A stretch of DNA of 26,008 nucleotides from a virus. Every line of letters starts with the position of its first letter. Positions within the stretch are counted from its first letter, which is position 1. Location of the stretch: the IMG/VR virus record IMGVR_UViG_3300028393_000299, positions 1 to 26,008 of that record. The stretch is one strand, 5' to 3'. Below are positions 22,529-26,008 of the stretch, one piece after another. The notes under the pieces are model-generated. The model saw only the letters and a list, made by a program, of their open reading frames with translations, searched no databases and was not told where the DNA came from. The translations under genes and the position numbers were made by a program.

Positions 22529-23388
22529 TATATCTCATCTTCATTGTAAATCATTGTAACAAACCCAAAATCATCAGATACTTTTATATCAGCATATGGT
22601 ATTGTCGATATAGAATTATTAGGCTGACCATAATAACTTATTGAGGTATTACCTGGAGTAAATCCTGGCTGCACTGTAACACGTTCGCCAACAGGAAGAG
22701 TTCCAGCAACAGTTGGTATTTTTCCATATTCAGTATCTGGTAGATAAAAATTAGTTTCAACGAATTTAATAATATTACCTGTTTTAACAGGACCATATAT
22801 ATAGCCTTTTAGAACAAAGTCTAAAGTCCATATAATTGCTCTACGATTTTGAAAAGCGCCATCATAATTATCAGTATATGCTATATCATTTAATATGATT
22901 GGGATATCCATTGTAACTTCCATTTCGGGAATAAGTTTTACAGTGGTTGTCCAATCAGGAGTAAAATAAGGAATGATCTGCTCGATTATTTTTGTACCGT
23001 CTTCGGCATTTTTAGCATAAACATAAACTTTAAATTCTATGTCATATGGAACTGGGTTATATTGATATTTTAACTTGTTAACATCTGCAACATTTTTGAC
23101 AGCTATTTTATTAATAGTTGGTAGTTTTCTAGATCCATCATATCTCATCTTGCCCATTTCAAAAGAAATCATAGGCAATGGAGCTACAGCAGAAGCTCTA
23201 TCAATATTTGGATCTTGTGTTACACGGGCAAGCATTTTGTCTTTTGGTGCATATGTAACAGGAACTTTGATAAGAGATGTTACATTACCAGCTTTATCTG
23301 TTCTTGTAATACGAATATTGTTGACGAGTGTTCCCATCAAGATAACATATTTTCTTATCATTGAAAAGTAGAATGGAGAACCAAACAT
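22528..23388 (-). CDS. 15: gp15 tail terminator (sheath-stabilising) protein
   Basis: A 286-residue protein (T4: 272). Family blocks include SPFYFSMIRKYVILMGTLVN, IRITRT, a central PVPYDIEFKVYVYAKNAEDG, then QIIPYFTPDWTTTVKLIPE, and IIWTLDFVLKGYIYGPV. It forms the hexameric cap on the tail end and makes the joint to the neck proteins gp13 and gp14. It is coupled to gene 14 upstream and 16 downstream by TAATG junctions, which fits equal, low-copy production. Confidence 0.92.
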   Translation of the reverse strand: MFGSPFYFSMIRKYVILMGTLVNNIRITRTDKAGNVTSLIKVPVTYAPKDKMLARVTQDPNIDRASAVAPLPMISFEMGKMRYDGSRKLPTINKIAVKNVADVNKLKYQYNPVPYDIEFKVYVYAKNAEDGTKIIEQIIPYFTPDWTTTVKLIPEMEVTMDIPIILNDIAYTDNYDGAFQNRRAIIWTLDFVLKGYIYGPVKTGNIIKFVETNFYLPDTEYGKIPTVAGTLPVGERVTVQPGFTPGNTSISYYGQPNNSISTIPYADIKVSDDFGFVTMIYNEDEI

Positions 23389-24110
23389 TAAATTGCTCTT
23401 TCGCTGAACGGATCAAATGCAGTAAAGTCAACAAACATATCTGACTCTGATTGTATTGCATCATTGTTTGAAACAACAACAATATCTGTTACTGATGATT
23501 GTTCCATCACAATATACTCATCGTTTTCTGTTAATAGGTTGAATCCACTTTCATCCATGATATTCCAATCAAGAATATTGGTGCTGGATTTTGCTTGTAG
23601 AATATCAATTTCAGGTATGCCAGTATTCATTAATTCATTGGAATATTCGAACAACTCGCAAGTCATTTCCCAAGTTTGAAGAGCACCCAACTGGTAAAAC
23701 ATTTCGAACTTGTTGACATACTTAACCTGGAAACACTTTTTGTTCAATGGGAAATATATAAGGTCGCCTTCGTTTGGTCTTGGTTGTGTTGAGAAACTAC
23801 CAACTTCCTCATTAAAGATACGCTGAGCAACAGAGAATATAACTTGGTCTCTAATTTCAAGGCCAAACTTAGACATAAAATTACCATCACCAGAAAACCC
23901 ATCTACTGACTTGATGTATATTTCAATAGGATATGCGCTCTCATAACTTGATTGATCGTCTGCGCCATATACCTTATCGTAGTTGTTTAACTTACGAGGC
24001 ATATACCACATGTCTTGACCATAAATTTTAATAGTTTCAATAATTAAATTCTCGAGAAGCAGCTGCTCCTGAGACGATTGGAAATTATTGAAGAAAAAGT
24101 TAGTTGCCAT
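23388..24110 (-). CDS. 14: gp14 neck protein
   Basis: A 240-residue protein (T4: 256). It has the start ATNFFFNNFQSSQEQLLLEN followed by an IKIYGQDMWYMPR block, then GLEIRDQVIFSVAQRIFNEE and PRPNEGDLIYFPLNKKCFQV, all typical of T4-like neck proteins. It closes the head after packaging together with gp13 and forms the docking site for the tail. ATG at 24110 is chosen over a TTG three codons earlier because it avoids overlap and gives the usual MATN start. The gene begins one base after gene 13 stops. Confidence 0.92.
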   Translation of the reverse strand: MATNFFFNNFQSSQEQLLLENLIIETIKIYGQDMWYMPRKLNNYDKVYGADDQSSYESAYPIEIYIKSVDGFSGDGNFMSKFGLEIRDQVIFSVAQRIFNEEVGSFSTQPRPNEGDLIYFPLNKKCFQVKYVNKFEMFYQLGALQTWEMTCELFEYSNELMNTGIPEIDILQAKSSTNILDWNIMDESGFNLLTENDEYIVMEQSSVTDIVVVSNNDAIQSESDMFVDFTAFDPFSERAI

Positions 24111-24111
24111 A

Positions 24112-24852
24112 TTAGCCAATCATATCTGTAACAGGAAGTGAATAGCTATGGATCATTTCTTTTTCAAGCTCTACTCTTTCCTGAGTGGCTTCTTCATATA
24201 TTCGTTGACCATTAAAAGTTAAACCACCTGGCATTTTCATACCATCAAATTTCTTTAAGTTGTTACCCCACTGTTGTTTGATCAAACATGCAGCGTAACG
24301 AAGCAACCAGCGATCAGACCAAGCATCAGTATAGATGTCTGGATTTACAATTTCATAAGCTTCGACTAAAAGGTATTCACCAATATCTACCCTATCCCAA
24401 TCCATATCAACATATAAACGATTAACATGACGATTGTATCTTAATGGTTGTTGACCAACAAGTATCTGTTCAAGATTTTGAATATGAGTTAGCGCCATAA
24501 CATATGGCACCATAGAAACAGAAGTTAAAGTGTACAGATCATTAAGAGCAATCTGATAACGAATATTGAATAGGTTATTGGTATTTAAACCACTACCAAT
24601 AGGAAATATATTAACAGCGCCAATAATGTTTTCAGGTAGTGTGATGTACTTGTTGGTTTTATCTGTTTGTGTTACTTGCTGTTTATAAAATAGTTTTTCG
24701 GAACCATCAAAATGGTAATCCCAAAAATATCTCAAAGACTCATCAATACGATCATCTACCTGATCGTCATCAACGTTGATTTCGATAACAGGCTTACCTA
24801 AACGTCGTAGACAATTTTCTTTAAAATCTGATCTTGATGTTGGGGTTGCCAT
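24112..24852 (-). CDS. 13: gp13 neck protein (head completion)
   Basis: A 246-residue protein (T4: 309). Blocks include TSRSDFKENCLRRLGKPVIE, then IDESLRYFWDYHFDGS, a middle SDRWLLRYAACLIKQQWGNN, and LKKFDGMKMPGGLTFNGQRI. These are characteristic of T4-like gp13, which assembles a dodecamer under the portal. The ATG at 24852 gives the family N-terminus MATPTSR; an in-frame start 23 codons earlier would overlap the preceding gene and adds unrelated residues. The gene begins one base after its upstream neighbour ends. Confidence 0.93.
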   Translation of the reverse strand: MATPTSRSDFKENCLRRLGKPVIEINVDDDQVDDRIDESLRYFWDYHFDGSEKLFYKQQVTQTDKTNKYITLPENIIGAVNIFPIGSGLNTNNLFNIRYQIALNDLYTLTSVSMVPYVMALTHIQNLEQILVGQQPLRYNRHVNRLYVDMDWDRVDIGEYLLVEAYEIVNPDIYTDAWSDRWLLRYAACLIKQQWGNNLKKFDGMKMPGGLTFNGQRIYEEATQERVELEKEMIHSYSLPVTDMIG

Positions 24853-24853
24853 T

Positions 24854-25381
24854 TTACTGACCTTGAACCTTTCCGGAATCTTTAAAATAAACAGCAACCG
24901 ACCCTGGATATACTGTAACATTAGCTATTTTGCCATTTAGTACTCTAACATAATTTTTACTCTCAAGTACTTTATCATTAACTTTTACTGTTCCAGTAAC
25001 ACAAACTATAACATTTTCTACGCCATCGCCTGTATATGTTTTTGTTGTGTTTTCTTTTAATAAAGTAGCATCATATATTTTAGTAGCAAGAATTGGGTTT
25101 ATACAAAACCAAGTTCCACTAGTAGTAGAATTTGTTCGCATTTTATATGATGTACTGTAATAATCTCTAAAGTCGTATAGATTACCGCCAGATAATTCTT
25201 GTATTACTTTACCATCAGAATCTATTAAATCTGCATAACCTTCTATGCAATAACCCAATTGACTGAATACGCCATTACCTGTTGTCTCTTCAACAGTAAA
25301 AACAAACTCATCATTAGCAGTAATATGACCAACACAAATAGCAAATCCTTTACATATTTCTGCAGTGCTTAATACTTTCAT
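24854..25381 (-). CDS. Unrecognised 175-residue protein, beta-rich
   Basis: I do not recognise this protein. It has many alternating hydrophobic strands and no signal peptide. The C-terminal 70 residues (TYTGDGVENVIVCVTGTVKV, then NDKVLESKNYV, then GKIANVTVYPGSVAVYF) resemble a cupin-like barrel or the beta-domain of a phage fibre or head-fibre protein. The first part holds two cysteines (C10, C16). It lies between a 104-residue unknown and the neck gene 13, sharing ATGA with the former, so a virion or tail-fibre accessory role is plausible. T4 has wac (whisker fibritin) at this position, but no coiled coil is visible here, so it is not a whisker. Confidence 0.65.
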   Translation of the reverse strand: MKVLSTAEICKGFAICVGHITANDEFVFTVEETTGNGVFSQLGYCIEGYADLIDSDGKVIQELSGGNLYDFRDYYSTSYKMRTNSTTSGTWFCINPILATKIYDATLLKENTTKTYTGDGVENVIVCVTGTVKVNDKVLESKNYVRVLNGKIANVTVYPGSVAVYFKDSGKVQGQ

Positions 25382-25692
25382 ATTGAAATCTCATAAGAGT
25401 TGTTTGCTGATAATTCAGAAATAGAATATGTTTGTGGTTTACCAACAAGCGATTTAAACTCATTAACATGAGAGAATTTGTTATTAAATGTTTTTTTATT
25501 TTTAATATCTTTTAGAGCGTTGATACCAGCTAATGATATTTTTTTTAAGATATCTGATGTTGATATACTTGAATCAAACGTATACGGTTGAAAATTGTAG
25601 ATTGGTGTTTCATCTACACCATCTGAAAATTTAACATGCATATTATGATCATCGTCATAACTTACAATAGTAACAATAATATTGTCTGACAT
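25378..25692 (-). CDS. Unrecognised 104-residue protein
   Basis: No family recognised. The N-terminal half (IIVTIVSYDDDHNMHVKFSD) starts with a beta strand and an acidic, His-containing turn. The second half is helical and Lys/Asn-rich. A ribosome site AAAAGG lies 10 bases upstream of the ATG, and the stop overlaps the next start as ATGA. Placed directly after a glycine-rich tail protein, it could be a fibre chaperone or assembly factor of the kind commonly encoded after adhesins, but this is inference from position. Confidence 0.6.
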   Translation of the reverse strand: MSDNIIVTIVSYDDDHNMHVKFSDGVDETPIYNFQPYTFDSSISTSDILKKISLAGINALKDIKNKKTFNNKFSHVNEFKSLVGKPQTYSISELSANNSYEISI

Positions 25693-25712
25693 ACTAATAC
25701 CTTTTTAATTTA

Positions 25713-25720
25713 TATTTATT
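25713..25720 (-). promoter_or_regulatory. Near-consensus late promoter (AATAAATA) before the 104-residue gene
   Basis: AATAAATA on the minus strand overlaps the stop of the glycine-rich gene and lies 20 bases before the next ATG. An adjacent TATAAATT in the same run is one base from consensus. One of them could start a transcript for the 104-aa, 175-aa, 13-14-15-16-17 run. Confidence 0.35.
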
Positions 25721-26008
25721 AACCAGAATAACCTCTTCGGTCACCAGTAGCTGCCCAAATAACATTACCACCACCTACAACATAATAACCTGGCGCACCG
25801 CCGCCGCCACCATTATTACTTCCACCACCTGCATTGCCTGGATCACCACCGCTGCCGCCGTTACCTGCAGTTCCTCCACGCCATTCGCCATTACCACCAA
25901 CAGTAAGAGTACCGCCATTATATCCAGAACCTCCAACATACCCAGCGCCGCCGCCTCCGCCTCCACCAGGATTAAATGCTGGTTTTGGTGAACCATCGCC
26001 ACCATCAT
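25719..26008 (-). CDS. Glycine-rich tail fibre/adhesin protein, C-terminal part (runs off window)
   Basis: The last 95 complete codons of a gene that begins beyond the right edge. The correct reading frame is the one ending at TAA (25719-25721). It gives long glycine runs such as GGGGGGGAGYVGG and NNGGGGGAPGYYVVGGG, then the terminal segment NVIWAATGDRRGYSG. Glycine-rich repeats ending in a 'GxYxxxGxxxVxWxATGxRxG' element are typical of the C-termini of phage fibre adhesins and related receptor-binding proteins, in which the glycine segments pack as polyglycine helices. It probably contributes to host recognition. The N-terminal part and hence the fibre identity (gp37/gp38-type or other) is not visible. 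Confidence 0.8.
   Translation of the reverse strand, partial: DGGDGSPKPAFNPGGGGGGGAGYVGGSGYNGGTLTVGGNGEWRGGTAGNGGSGGDPGNAGGGSNNGGGGGAPGYYVVGGGNVIWAATGDRRGYSG

Noticed and set aside
24110-24119. TTG start for gene 14.
   Set aside because: The ATG three codons later avoids overlap with gene 13 and gives the usual family N-terminus.
25775-26008. Open frame with Ala/Val/Met-rich translation at the right edge.
   Set aside because: It is a shifted frame of the glycine-rich adhesin; the frame ending at 25719 gives the recognisable fibre-tip ending.
1-26008. tRNA genes, CRISPR arrays, insertion sequences or attachment sites.
   Set aside because: Coding genes fill the window with gaps below 100 bases; I saw no cloverleaf, spaced repeats, transposase or terminal inverted repeats.

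Overview
The window is a contiguous piece of a T4-like myovirus genome (Caudoviricetes, contractile tail). Every gene I can support lies on the minus strand, so transcription runs from high to low coordinates. Genes are packed with almost no spacing, and many neighbours share stop and start bases (TAATG or ATGA). The gene order 13-14-15-16-17-18-19-20-67-(68 position)-21-22-23, followed by a tail-tube-fold gene, uvsY, uvsW, 55, 47 and 46, is the T4 core order seen in marine and cyanophage-type T4 relatives. The DNA looks AT-rich by eye. No photosynthesis gene or other host-specific marker is present, so I cannot name the host beyond a bacterium.

Right end (about 24.85-26.0 kb): the C-terminus of a glycine-rich tail or adhesin protein and two unrecognised small genes. 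Centre right (10.1-24.85 kb): the virion cassette, comprising neck (13, 14), tail terminator (15), terminase (16, 17), sheath (18), tube (19), portal (20), prohead core (67 and a zinc-ribbon protein at the gene 68 position), a small structural candidate, protease (21), scaffold (22), major capsid protein (23) and a second tube-fold protein. Perfect T4-type late promoter boxes (TATAAATA) precede genes 18, 22, 23 and the tube-fold gene. A strong intrinsic terminator follows gene 23.

Centre left (4.6-10.05 kb): recombination and late-transcription genes, namely UvsY mediator, UvsW helicase, gp55 late sigma factor, a 63-residue unknown, and the gp47/gp46 Mre11/Rad50-type nuclease. gp55 is the factor that would read the TATAAATA boxes of the virion cassette.

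Left end (1-4.56 kb): an accessory cluster with an endonuclease VII-type HNH protein, a small 2OG-Fe(II) oxygenase, a 50-residue membrane peptide, an AbrB-like protein that overlaps a peptide deformylase by 86 bases, a conserved unknown, a small membrane protein and a MazG-like pyrophosphohydrolase. Behind its own sigma70-like promoter and a palindromic operator-like site lies a TET/JBP-type dioxygenase translationally coupled to a class II glutamine amidotransferase that runs off the edge. This last pair is the best candidate for an under-described system: oxidation of methylated pyrimidines in phage DNA followed by further modification of the oxidised base.
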